Positions 1 through 6,041 are shown, counted from the first letter of the stretch. The stretch: 8,320 nt of DNA from a bacterium (GCA_024692925.1 JAILLX010000053.1:1-8320), one strand, 5' to 3'. Numbers and translations are program-made. The notes: generated from the letters alone by a model not told the origin.

Positions 1-8
1 AGGGGATT

Positions 9-974
9 ATGGCAAACGAAGTTTTACTTTCTACATTAAAATATCTTTCTAATTGGTATTCACAATCGAATATCGAGGAAGTTGCAATTAACAAAGCGGG
101 TGAAGTTTGGCTTAGGCTTCGTGGAAAACGTGAAATTCCATGGGTTATGGAATATGATAAAAACCTTTCGAAACAGTACCTTGTTGATATAATGAATATT
201 GTTGCAAATTCGTATGAGGTTCCATTTGATCCGGTGGAGGGAACTCCGGTTGTATATGCTACACTTCCAAATGATGAGCGTTTTTCGGGAATCGCAGGTA
301 AAAATGTCCTTTATGATAATGATGATATAGAGGGTGGCGTTGCTATTGCAATTAGGACTAAAAAGGAAACTGTGGATTTTAATTTTGCCGATTATGGTTT
401 AGTAAAAGGAGAGGAATTAACAACCCTTAAATCTGAACAAAAAGAATTATCTTCGGACCCATACGAAAGGTTGATGCAAATTATTGCCAGTGGGGAACAT
501 TTGCTTATCAGTGGTGCAACTGCGACTGGTAAAACTACTTTTTTAAACAATATATTAAAACTACTTTCACCGAATCTTCGTGTTATTACCATTGAAGATA
601 GCCGTGAATTGATTGTGCCACAAAAAAACCATGTTCATTTGCTTTTATCACGAACACAACAAACAAATTACTTTTCATACAAGGATGTAATTGACTTGGT
701 TGTACGTATGACACCTGATGCAATTATGGGTGGTGAAATTTCAACCGAAAATGCCGGTGCGATTTGGGAACTTATGAATACAGGACATAAACATTTCTAT
801 TCAACTATTCATGCCGAATCACCAGAAAGTGCATACAAGGCTTTTGTGGACAGGATACTTCACACCTTCCCTAACCTTAACCAAGAAAAGGCATTGGAAG
901 AAATGCGTAAAAAAATTCGCGTGGTTCAGATAAATCGTGAAGGAAACATCAGGGCAATTACAGATATTGTTTAA
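9..974 (+). CDS. virB11: VirB11-like type IV secretion ATPase
   Basis: This 321-residue protein has the layout of VirB11 traffic ATPases, which form a hexamer on the inner-membrane face of type IV secretion systems and drive pilus assembly and substrate export. The N-terminal domain carries the family signature around residues 24-34 (EVAINKAGEVW). The C-terminal RecA-like domain has Walker A GATATGKTT (169-177), an Asp box TIEDSREL (194-201), Walker B with the catalytic Glu in PDAIMGGE (236-243), and a His box TGHKHFYSTIHAESP (258-272). Length is normal for VirB11 and shorter than the Tad/CpaF relatives. The usual Arg-Gly after the Walker B Glu (GE-hydrophobic-RG) is replaced by Ser-Thr. AGGGG lies only 3 bases before the ATG; this start keeps the complete N-terminal domain. 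It is probably the end of an operon lying left of the window. Family assignment is firm; membership in a working secretion system is inference. Confidence 0.87.
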   Translation: MANEVLLSTLKYLSNWYSQSNIEEVAINKAGEVWLRLRGKREIPWVMEYDKNLSKQYLVDIMNIVANSYEVPFDPVEGTPVVYATLPNDERFSGIAGKNVLYDNDDIEGGVAIAIRTKKETVDFNFADYGLVKGEELTTLKSEQKELSSDPYERLMQIIASGEHLLISGATATGKTTFLNNILKLLSPNLRVITIEDSRELIVPQKNHVHLLLSRTQQTNYFSYKDVIDLVVRMTPDAIMGGEISTENAGAIWELMNTGHKHFYSTIHAESPESAYKAFVDRILHTFPNLNQEKALEEMRKKIRVVQINREGNIRAITDIV

Positions 975-1900
975 TTATTTTTTCCAAAAAGCCGGTTCTT
1001 TTCTTTTAAAAGTGAGAGGGAGAGTTTTTCCATCGCCCTGCTTTCGATTTGGCGAACGCGTTCTTTACTTACCTTTAATTCAACCGATAAATCATCCAAA
1101 GTCGCCGGTGTATCAGTCAACCTTCTGCGAGAAAGAATAAGTTGTTCGCGTGGATTTAGTGTTGCCATTGCATCACGAAGCATTTTTGTCCTTAATGCTC
1201 GCATTTCATCATTCGCCGTAATTTCTTCTGGTGCAGGAGTATCTGCGACCAACATATTCATTGTTTCCGTTTCATCATCATCGGAAATCACCTTGTTAAG
1301 GGAACTATCTTTTGCAACACGACGATTCATTTCAATAACATCTTCCTCGCTTACATCAAGTTCGCCAGCAACCTTTTTTGTTTCATCAGGGGTAAGGTCG
1401 GAATCGTGATAAATACCCAATTTTGCCTTTATCTTTTTAAGACTGAAGAAAAGTTTTTTCTGTGCAGCTTGAGTTCCAATTTTTACCAAACTCCATGATG
1501 AAAGAACAAATTCATTGATAGTCGCCCTTATCCACCAAAGTGCATAAGTTGAAAGTTTAAATCCCTTATCCGGATCAAATTTTTTTACTGCTTTCATAAG
1601 ACCGATGTTACCTTCGGAAATTATATCAGAGATAGGAAGCCCATACCCCTTATATTCAAACGCAGTTGCAACAACCAAAAATAAATTTGATTTAATAAGT
1701 TTTTCCGCAGCCTCCAAATCATGATTTTTTTGAACCTTTACCGCCAAATCATATTCTTCCTCTGGGCTTAGGTGCGGGATATTCTTCACCATATTTATAT
1801 ATGCCGAAATACCGCCATCATTTACTGATGCGGGAAGTCCACCCGAAAGTGAAAAATTCACGGACTTTGAAAGCATATTTTTAGAAGAATTTTTTTCCAT
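971..1900 (-). CDS. rpoH: RNA polymerase sigma-32 (heat-shock) factor RpoH
   Basis: This is a sigma-70-family factor of 309 residues that directs RNA polymerase to heat-shock promoters. Region 1.2/2.1 begins near residue 31 (ISAYINMVKNIPHLS). Region 2 spans about 84-130, with GLPISDIISEGNIGLMKAV and the promoter-melting segment LSTYALWWIRATI. The RpoH box QKKLFFSLK (147-155) separates it from the primary sigma factor. Region 4 has TLNPREQLILSRR (247-259) and a helix-turn-helix ending SKERVRQIESRAMEKL (278-293). Residues 1-30 form a slightly long, Ser-rich leader before region 1.2. The start has a weak AGG ribosome site 7 bases upstream and a good promoter 26 bases upstream, so the gene is transcribed alone. 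Its TAA overlaps the TAA of the convergent VirB11 gene, and no terminator hairpin is visible between them. Whether heat controls mRNA folding or protein stability, as in other bacteria, cannot be read here. Confidence 0.95.
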   Translation of the reverse strand: MEKNSSKNMLSKSVNFSLSGGLPASVNDGGISAYINMVKNIPHLSPEEEYDLAVKVQKNHDLEAAEKLIKSNLFLVVATAFEYKGYGLPISDIISEGNIGLMKAVKKFDPDKGFKLSTYALWWIRATINEFVLSSWSLVKIGTQAAQKKLFFSLKKIKAKLGIYHDSDLTPDETKKVAGELDVSEEDVIEMNRRVAKDSSLNKVISDDDETETMNMLVADTPAPEEITANDEMRALRTKMLRDAMATLNPREQLILSRRRLTDTPATLDDLSVELKVSKERVRQIESRAMEKLSLSLLKEKNRLFGKNN

Positions 1901-1925
1901 AACAAACCTATTAACTTACAAGTCT

Positions 1926-1954
1926 TATATAGTAAAATTTTAATTAAGAGTCAA
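1926..1954 (-). promoter_or_regulatory. sigma-70-type promoter of rpoH
   Basis: Read on the minus strand, TTGACT (1954-1949) is followed by a 17-base spacer and TATATA (1931-1926). The predicted start of transcription is near 1919, giving a leader of about 18 bases that holds a weak AGG ribosome site. This places rpoH under the housekeeping sigma factor and separates it from the greA-lipoprotein pair upstream. Confidence 0.65.
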
Positions 1955-1982
1955 GAGGTTTACTAAAGATAAAAAACCTATC

Positions 1983-2099
1983 CTAATATTTTGGGTATGT
2001 ACGTCTGTATTTTGCATTTTCAGGTTTTTCAAGTTTTCCCTTTACACCACATGATGCAACAAAACCACATAACAAAAATAAAAGGATAAGTTTTTTCAT
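1983..2099 (-). CDS. LptM/YifL-like mini-lipoprotein (38 aa)
   Basis: A short 38-codon frame encodes a lipoprotein. It starts MKKLILLFLLCGFVASC: two lysines, a hydrophobic stretch, then the lipobox V-A-S-C with the acylated Cys at position 17. The 22-residue mature part begins CGVKGKLEKP, matching the CG-x-KG-x-L-x-x-P opening of the LptM/YifL family, and ends RRTYPKY. In E. coli LptM helps the outer-membrane LPS translocon LptD mature; such tiny lipoproteins also occur in alphaproteobacteria, commonly near argH and lysA. Here it follows greA by 13 bases. Its AAGG ribosome site overlaps the greA stop codon (TAAGG), so the two are probably cotranscribed. Gly after the Cys fits outer-membrane sorting. 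Lipoprotein nature is well supported; family membership is probable, and a role in LPS transport is inference. Confidence 0.8.
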   Translation of the reverse strand: MKKLILLFLLCGFVASCGVKGKLEKPENAKYRRTYPKY

Positions 2100-2112
2100 A
2101 ATAGTTTTTTCC

Positions 2113-2589
2113 TTATTTATATTCAACATTGGTAATTTCGAAATCTCTTGGTCCCTTTGGAGATTGAACAGTCACTTCTTCACCCTTTTCCTTACCAATC
2201 AAGGCACGAGCAATTGGACTGTCGTAAGAGATTTTACCACTTTGGATATCAGCTTCTTCTTTACCAACAATTTGATAAACTTTTTCTTCATCAGTTTCAA
2301 CATCAACAATTGTGACAGTCGCACTGAAACGAACGGTATCACCAGACATCTTTTTTGGATCAATAACTTCAGCAGAACTGATAACACCTTCCAAATAAGA
2401 AATACGACTTTCAACAAAACCTTGTTTTTCCTTTGCACTGTGGTATTCCGCATTTTCAGACAAATCACCCAAAGCACGTGCCTCAGATATAGCCTGTATC
2501 ACAGCAGGACGTTCATTATATTTTAAATTTTTTAACTCCTCTTCTAATTTATTAAGTCCAGCAGGAGTCATAGGTATCTTATCTAACAT
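2113..2589 (-). CDS. greA: Transcription elongation factor GreA
   Basis: GreA enters the secondary channel of stalled, backtracked RNA polymerase and stimulates cleavage of the transcript 3' end. The N-terminal antiparallel coiled coil carries the invariant tip motif GDLSENAEY, whose Asp and Glu help hold the catalytic Mg ion. The C-terminal FKBP-like domain contains SPIARALIGKEKGEEV. An ATG at 2595 opens the same frame, but AAGGAG directly abuts it with no spacing. The in-frame ATG at 2589 sits 6 bases after AAGGAG, so I take 2589 as the start. That gives 158 residues, the length of E. coli GreA, beginning MLDKIPMT. The gene is followed by the mini-lipoprotein gene after 13 bases and probably shares its mRNA. 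A candidate promoter lies about 105 bases upstream. Confidence 0.96.
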   Translation of the reverse strand: MLDKIPMTPAGLNKLEEELKNLKYNERPAVIQAISEARALGDLSENAEYHSAKEKQGFVESRISYLEGVISSAEVIDPKKMSGDTVRFSATVTIVDVETDEEKVYQIVGKEEADIQSGKISYDSPIARALIGKEKGEEVTVQSPKGPRDFEITNVEYK

Positions 2590-2595
2590 TTTCAT

Positions 2596-2601
2596 CTCCT
2601 T
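2596..2601 (-). promoter_or_regulatory. greA ribosome binding site that decides the start
   Basis: The minus strand reads AAGGAG immediately followed by ATGAAAATG. Zero spacing to the first ATG (2595) is unfavourable for initiation, while 6 bases to the second ATG (2589) is ideal. This supports the 158-residue GreA rather than a 160-residue form. Confidence 0.7.
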
Positions 2602-2623
2602 AAGTTATAAAAACAATCTTTGG

Positions 2624-2640
2624 AACTTTTTTAAAAAGTT
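2624..2640. repeat. Perfect 8+8 inverted repeat in the greA leader
   Basis: AACTTTTT and AAAAAGTT flank a single central T. On the greA mRNA this could fold as a weak A/U-rich hairpin just upstream of the AAGGAG ribosome site. As DNA it could be a symmetric protein site or simply a chance product of A/T tracts. It has no G/C core, so it is unlikely to be a terminator. Confidence 0.35.
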
Positions 2641-2694
2641 TTAATTTGTTCCGTTGATTTTTTGATTTTTATAGTCTTTTTGTATATGTTTAGA

Positions 2695-2723
2695 GGTATA
2701 ACACACTATTTTATTTTTTGCAA
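2695..2723 (-). promoter_or_regulatory. Candidate greA promoter
   Basis: On the minus strand TTGCAA (2723-2718) is followed by 17 bases and TATACC (2700-2695). A TGT directly before the -10 gives an extended -10 element. Predicted transcription would begin near 2688, leaving a leader of about 95-100 bases before greA. Each hexamer matches consensus at only 4 of 6 positions; correct spacing and the TGn element carry the call. Confidence 0.45.
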
Positions 2724-2769
2724 TTGATTTTTTTTAATAATTGAAGTATCATTATATCTCAATTGTAAT
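2724..2769 (+). promoter_or_regulatory. Candidate promoter(s) of the NADP reductase gene
   Basis: Two overlapping candidates are visible. TTGATT (2724-2729), 17 bases, TATCAT (2747-2752) would start transcription near 2759 and leave room for the AAAGGG ribosome site at 2774-2779. TTGAAG (2741-2746), 17 bases, TGTAAT (2764-2769) has better hexamers but would start near 2776, almost inside that ribosome site. The first is therefore the more workable. The region lies back to back with the greA promoter. Confidence 0.45.
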
Positions 2770-2786
2770 AAATAAAGGGTGTTATT

Positions 2787-3563
2787 ATGCAATATAATGC
2801 AATTGTTAAAAATATAAAGGATATTACTCCGGAAATAAAACTTTTCTTCATCTCATTCAAAGATGGACATAAGTTTGAATTTAAGGCTGGACAATTTGCT
2901 GTGCTTGGTCTTCCTGATGATGCAAATAATCTTGATGGTGAATGGCACAGACGTGCTTACTCTATAACTTCTGCACCAAGTCAAGATGAAGTTGAATTTT
3001 ATATTGTTTTGGTAAAAGATGGTAAACTTACACCAAGGCTTTTCAATCTAAAGGCTGGTGATGAAATATTTATGGGTGAAAAGGCTGCTGGGTTAATGAA
3101 CTTTGATGGTGTTGAAGAAGATGCAAACCTTTTATTCATTAGTACAGGTACCGGAATCGCTCCGTTTGTAAGTATGATTCGTGAACACAAAGATGAAATA
3201 CTTAACGGAAAAAGACAGGTTGCACTTATCCATGGTGCAAGACATACTTATGAACTTGGATTTAAGGGTGAATTAGAAGAACTTCAAAAAAAATCTCCTT
3301 ACTTCCGTTATTACCCAATTGTTTCCCGTGCTGATCAGGAAATTGGTATGGAATGGAACGGATATAAGGGTCATGCCCAAAGCTTAATCACAAATGGCAC
3401 AATTGAAAAAGATTTTGGCGTAAAAATTAAACCTGAAGATTTTCATGTTTTCCTTTGCGGTAATCCAAGAATGGTTGATGAAACTGTGGAAATATTTACC
3501 GAAAAGGGATTTACAAGACATACATTAAAGGAAAAGGGAAACCTTTACTTTGATAAACACTAA
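2787..3563 (+). CDS. fpr: Ferredoxin/flavodoxin-NADP(+) reductase
   Basis: This 258-residue FAD protein moves electrons between NADPH and ferredoxin or flavodoxin in the cytoplasm. The N-terminal beta-barrel FAD domain has the isoalloxazine-binding motif RAYSITSAP (56-64), and a preceding KAGQF (33-37) typical of the family. The NADP domain has STGTGIAPF (119-127), the segment HGARHTYELGF that normally contacts the nicotinamide nucleotide, and CGNPRMVDE (224-232). The C-terminus ends GNLYFDKH, lacking the aromatic Tyr-Trp end of some bacterial Fpr proteins. Size and order match subclass Fpr enzymes, and no iron-sulfur or other domain is fused. AAAGGG lies 7 bases before the ATG. It appears monocistronic, with its own promoter region and a strong terminator just after the stop. 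The physiological partner is not shown, as no ferredoxin or flavodoxin gene is in the window. Confidence 0.9.
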   Translation: MQYNAIVKNIKDITPEIKLFFISFKDGHKFEFKAGQFAVLGLPDDANNLDGEWHRRAYSITSAPSQDEVEFYIVLVKDGKLTPRLFNLKAGDEIFMGEKAAGLMNFDGVEEDANLLFISTGTGIAPFVSMIREHKDEILNGKRQVALIHGARHTYELGFKGELEELQKKSPYFRYYPIVSRADQEIGMEWNGYKGHAQSLITNGTIEKDFGVKIKPEDFHVFLCGNPRMVDETVEIFTEKGFTRHTLKEKGNLYFDKH

Positions 3564-3570
3564 AAATAAT

Positions 3571-3597
3571 AAGCCTGATGAAAGTCAGGCTTTTTTA
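3571..3597 (+). terminator. Rho-independent terminator after the reductase gene
   Basis: AAGCCTGA (3571-3578) pairs perfectly with TCAGGCTT (3585-3592) around a 6-base loop and is followed by a T run. It starts 7 bases after the reductase stop codon. It ends just where the -35 hexamer of the next promoter begins. Confidence 0.92.
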
Positions 3598-3598
3598 T

Positions 3599-3627
3599 TT
3601 GCCCTTTTTTGGAAATAGTAGTAAAAT
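3599..3627 (+). promoter_or_regulatory. xerD promoter, predicted leaderless start
   Basis: TTGCCC (3599-3604), a 17-base spacer and TAAAAT (3622-3627) form a plausible sigma-70-type promoter. The -10 element ends 6 bases before the xerD ATG at 3634, so transcription should begin at or next to the A of the start codon. No ribosome site lies between the -10 and the ATG. An in-frame TAA (3622-3624) sits inside the -10 and rules out a longer N-terminus. Confidence 0.55.
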
Positions 3628-3633
3628 ATTTCT

Positions 3634-4545
3634 ATGGAAAATGTAATAAGGCAATTTTTGGAAATGATACTTGCGGAAAAGGGTGTATCAAAAAATACAT
3701 CACTTGCCTATTATACTGATTTATCAGAATTACAAGATTTCCTTAAAACAGAATGTAAAATAAATAATTTAAAGGATGCAAAAAAAACTGATATAAAACA
3801 GTATCTTTCATTCCTTAGGGAAAATAATTATTCCGCAAAATCACAAGCACGTAAACTTTCGGCAATGAATTCTTTTTACCTTTTTTTGCTTTCGGAAAAT
3901 ATTATAAAAACGAATCCGACATCAGGAATTTTTTTACCAAAAACTGGGAAATCTTTACCAAAATATCTATCAAAGGAAGAAATTGAACTTTTGATAAAAA
4001 CTGCAAAACAAATTCATTCTGCACGTGGAATAAGGTTGGAATTTCAAATGGAACTTTTATATGCCAGCGGATTAAGAGTAAGCGAGTTGGTATCACTTCC
4101 TTTAAAATCACTTGTTAAAAATGAATTTATCGAAGTAATGGGAAAGGGATCAAAGGAACGTTTGGTACCACTTAATAAACGGGCAATTGACCTTTTTAAA
4201 GAATACAAGGAAGTAAGGCAAATTTTCATTCCAGAAGGTAAAGATTCAAAATTTTTATTTCCATCAAAAAGTATAAGCGGACATCAAACACGTGATGCGT
4301 TTTACAAAAATTTAAAAGAAATTGCAATTTCCGCTGGAATTGATCCGGCACGTGTTTCACCCCATGTTTTCAGACATTCGTTTGCGTCCCACCTTGTAGC
4401 TGGTGGTGCAGATTTAAGGGCGGTGCAAATAATGTTGGGACATTCGGATATTGCGACAACTCAAATCTATACCCACATTATGACAGATAAACTTAAATCT
4501 ACTATAGAAGAAAAACATCCATTAGCAAAATTGTTTAAAAAATAA
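3634..4545 (+). CDS. xerD: Tyrosine site-specific recombinase XerD
   Basis: XerD works with XerC at the dif site, under FtsK control, to resolve chromosome dimers before division. The SAM-like core-binding domain spans about 1-95, and the catalytic domain about 108-300. All catalytic residues are present: Arg148 (ASGLRVSEL), Lys171 (GKGSKERLVPL), His244 and Arg247 (PHVFRHSFASHL), His270 (LGHSDIATT) and nucleophile Tyr279. Five of these positions carry the same numbers as in E. coli XerD, and the segment ADLRAVQIMLGHSDIATTQ is XerD-like rather than XerC-like. The tail HPLAKLFKK also fits XerD. ATG 3634 is the only reasonable start: an in-frame stop lies 12 bases upstream, and the next Met (residue 11) would remove conserved sequence. 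No ribosome site is present. I found no obvious dif sequence in the window. XerC or an integrase is less likely. Confidence 0.9.
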   Translation: MENVIRQFLEMILAEKGVSKNTSLAYYTDLSELQDFLKTECKINNLKDAKKTDIKQYLSFLRENNYSAKSQARKLSAMNSFYLFLLSENIIKTNPTSGIFLPKTGKSLPKYLSKEEIELLIKTAKQIHSARGIRLEFQMELLYASGLRVSELVSLPLKSLVKNEFIEVMGKGSKERLVPLNKRAIDLFKEYKEVRQIFIPEGKDSKFLFPSKSISGHQTRDAFYKNLKEIAISAGIDPARVSPHVFRHSFASHLVAGGADLRAVQIMLGHSDIATTQIYTHIMTDKLKSTIEEKHPLAKLFKK

Positions 4546-4562
4546 AAATTTTATGCTTTCTC

Positions 4563-4591
4563 TTGTCTTTGGTTGGGAATTTTTGTATAAT
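4563..4591 (+). promoter_or_regulatory. J-domain gene promoter, predicted leaderless start
   Basis: TTGTCT (4563-4568), 17 bases, and a perfect TATAAT (4586-4591) form the best-scoring promoter in the window. The -10 ends 8 bases before the ATG at 4600, so the predicted transcript starts within about two bases of the start codon. No ribosome site is present in CAAAAGTT between them. Confidence 0.7.
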
Positions 4592-4599
4592 CAAAAGTT

Positions 4600-5160
4600 A
4601 TGATTAAAGAGCAAAAGAAAATTTTTAGAAAGTGCGACCATCCTGACTGTGAATTGGAAGGGGAATATCGTGCACCAAAAAATCGAAACCTTGATGACTA
4701 TTATTGGTTTTGTTTAAAGCACGTTTCTGAATATAATAAATCGTGGAATTTTTATGATGGTATGAGTCAGGAAGAAATTGAACACGAAAATAAACTTGAT
4801 GAAACATGGCACAGCCCAAGTTGGAAATTTGGTGTTAATCTTGAAAACCTTGCAAAAGAAGGTAGGCTTGATGATCCTTTTGAAATATACAATACCTATA
4901 TGCGACGTGTTGGTGGGGCAAGAAATAAAAACAAAATTTATGGAAATGAGCGAACCTCACTTAATACAAAGGAGTGGGAAGCATTAAGTATTTTGGAACT
5001 TAAATTTCCTTTAACTGAAACACAACTTAAAAACAGGTATAAAACTTTGGTAAAAAAATACCATCCTGATTTAAACGGTGGTTCAAAGAAGGCAGAGGAA
5101 ATGTTTAAAAAAGTTGCAGAATCGTACAGAATTTTGCTTAAAAAAATTCAAAAACAATAA
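4600..5160 (+). CDS. J-domain protein with N-terminal Cys/His cluster
   Basis: This 186-residue protein ends in a J domain (about residues 130-186) with the HPD tripeptide at 155-157 (KKYHPDLNGG), which stimulates ATP hydrolysis by DnaK-type chaperones. The glycine-rich, zinc-finger and C-terminal substrate domains of DnaJ are absent. The N-terminal part has a likely metal site: Cys12, Cys17, Cys38 and His41, within CDHPDCELEGEYRAPK and DDYYWFCLKHV. It continues EYNKSWNFYDGMS. I recognise this architecture from uncharacterised alphaproteobacterial J proteins often found near cobS; no cob gene is visible here. The start is fixed by an in-frame TAA 12 bases upstream, and the next Met is residue 55. 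Transcription looks independent of xerD. The client is unknown; a co-chaperone role follows from the HPD motif. Confidence 0.87.
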   Translation: MIKEQKKIFRKCDHPDCELEGEYRAPKNRNLDDYYWFCLKHVSEYNKSWNFYDGMSQEEIEHENKLDETWHSPSWKFGVNLENLAKEGRLDDPFEIYNTYMRRVGGARNKNKIYGNERTSLNTKEWEALSILELKFPLTETQLKNRYKTLVKKYHPDLNGGSKKAEEMFKKVAESYRILLKKIQKQ

Positions 5161-5181
5161 AAAAAAGCCGGATTTACCGGC
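5161..5181 (-). terminator. Rho-independent terminator of the infA-proS operon
   Basis: GCCGG (5167-5171) and CCGGC (5177-5181) pair around a 5-base loop. Read on the minus strand, six T's follow the stem directly, giving a proper terminator 5 bases after the MazG-like stop codon. On the plus strand the stem is followed by AAATTTTATTTTTT, so it may also stop the J-domain transcript, less efficiently. The hairpin fills the 26-base gap between the two convergent genes. Confidence 0.85.
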
Positions 5182-5186
5182 AAATT

Positions 5187-5489
5187 TTATTTTTTAAATC
5201 TTTTATCATTTATCGCAATTTTGCTTAAGACGGCACTTTCCAAATCGACACCACATTTTTCAGCCAAAGCATAAAGATATATTGCGACATCCGCCATTTC
5301 GTGTTTCAAAGAACTTTTATCTTCCTCTGGTACTGCAGGTTTGTGATATACATATTGTGCACGAATTGCAGTTGCAAGTTCACCAAGTTCAGTAGTAAGA
5401 CCACAAACAAGAAGCATATGATCTTCATCAGCAAATCCCCATGACTTCCTTGCATCATAAATAGTTTTTTGCAAATTTTTATCTATCAT
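5187..5489 (-). CDS. MazG-like nucleoside triphosphate pyrophosphohydrolase
   Basis: A single-domain, all-alpha 100-residue protein of the MazG-like group, which hydrolyses (often aberrant or modified) NTPs to NMP and pyrophosphate. Metal-binding acidic motifs are E-L-G-E (Glu34, Glu37) and E-M-A-D (Glu64, Asp67), each in a predicted helix, with ADVAIYLYALAEKCGVDLESAV after the second. A short loop with VYHKPAVPEED lies between the helices. The length suits the minimal fold, and there is no second MazG repeat. Substrate cannot be told from sequence. It is the last gene of the infA operon: the TAG of the preceding gene directly abuts this ATG, and the ribosome site AAAGGA lies inside that gene 8 bases upstream. 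A rho-independent terminator follows the stop. Confidence 0.82.
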   Translation of the reverse strand: MIDKNLQKTIYDARKSWGFADEDHMLLVCGLTTELGELATAIRAQYVYHKPAVPEEDKSSLKHEMADVAIYLYALAEKCGVDLESAVLSKIAINDKRFKK

Positions 5490-6041
5490 CTATCTAATCC
5501 TTTCAGCCCTATAGGCAAATTTAATTTGATCAAGAAGATAATTGCTTTTATCAGCATCACTGTATAACAATTTTTCAAAATCATCCGTTGGGTGGAAAAG
5601 TCTATTTGCATAAGTTTGCTCTACATCAATAGGATTATCTAAATTTGAATTATAGGCGTTTACAAAATCACGGAAAAATGGAGAATGAACCGGTTTTTTC
5701 CAAATTTTTTCGATTGTTGGATGTCTGCTTGGAACTTTTACAACAACATTCTGTAATGTGTTTTTATCCTTATAAATAAAGTTATCAAATTTTTCAACAA
5801 ACCCAAGTTCAAAAGTATTTGGTTCATATTTTTGTAAAGGCGAAATAAACTCTGCACTTACTTTATACAAAACATCCGACTTAAATGCTTTTTCAAAGTA
5901 AAGTGTAAAATAATGTGATAGCACATTATCATCATCCTTTGTATAACAAGCCTTTTCAAATTTGATTTTTTGAAGTTCTTTATCTTTAAAATATCCGGTC
6001 ATTAAAGAATCGTTTAAAGATTCCCTTGTAATTATTTTCAT
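5490..6041 (-). CDS. Uncharacterised 183-aa protein coupled to proS
   Basis: I do not recognise this protein. It is 183 residues, soluble-looking, rich in Lys, Asp, Phe and Tyr, without a signal peptide, membrane segment, obvious nucleotide-binding motif or cysteine cluster (one Cys, residue 32). Alternating hydrophobic stretches such as LSHYFTLYFEKAF and NTFELGFVEKF suggest an N-terminal beta-rich half. The C-terminal third has a possible motif region ANRLFHPTDDFEKLL and ends in a charged helix with AYRAERIR. Its ATG overlaps the proS stop as TAATG, and AAGGAG lies 5 bases upstream inside proS, so translation is probably coupled to proS. The stop abuts the start of the MazG-like gene. The tight packing, strong ribosome site and neighbour-like codon use make it a real gene. 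A link to tRNA charging or nucleotide housekeeping is only suggested by position. Confidence 0.75.
   Translation of the reverse strand: MKIITRESLNDSLMTGYFKDKELQKIKFEKACYTKDDDNVLSHYFTLYFEKAFKSDVLYKVSAEFISPLQKYEPNTFELGFVEKFDNFIYKDKNTLQNVVVKVPSRHPTIEKIWKKPVHSPFFRDFVNAYNSNLDNPIDVEQTYANRLFHPTDDFEKLLYSDADKSNYLLDQIKFAYRAERIR

Noticed and set aside
392..592. Minus-strand open frame of 66 codons within the VirB11 gene
   Set aside because: It lies wholly inside a gene with clear family motifs and shows no domain or ribosome site of its own.
937..1140. Plus-strand frame of 67 codons spanning the virB11/rpoH junction
   Set aside because: It overlaps the conserved C-terminal region 4 of RpoH in antisense and has no ribosome site or motif.
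1955..1980. Possible hairpin AGGTTT/AAACCT between the lipoprotein gene and the rpoH promoter
   Set aside because: Only a 6-base stem with a 12-base loop and no T run after it, so I do not call a terminator.
2164..2526. Plus-strand open frame of 120 codons opposite greA
   Set aside because: It mirrors a secure GreA coding sequence. The predicted protein is a Phe/Asn/Thr-rich translation of the complement without recognisable features.
2650..2735. Repeated TTGATTTTTT units in the greA/reductase intergenic region
   Set aside because: The copies are short and lie in T-rich DNA, where such repeats arise by chance; no regular spacing was found.
3599..4599. A dif recombination site next to xerD
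   Set aside because: I looked for a 28-base dif-like sequence with XerC/XerD half-sites in the flanks and saw none; xerD is usually not adjacent to dif.
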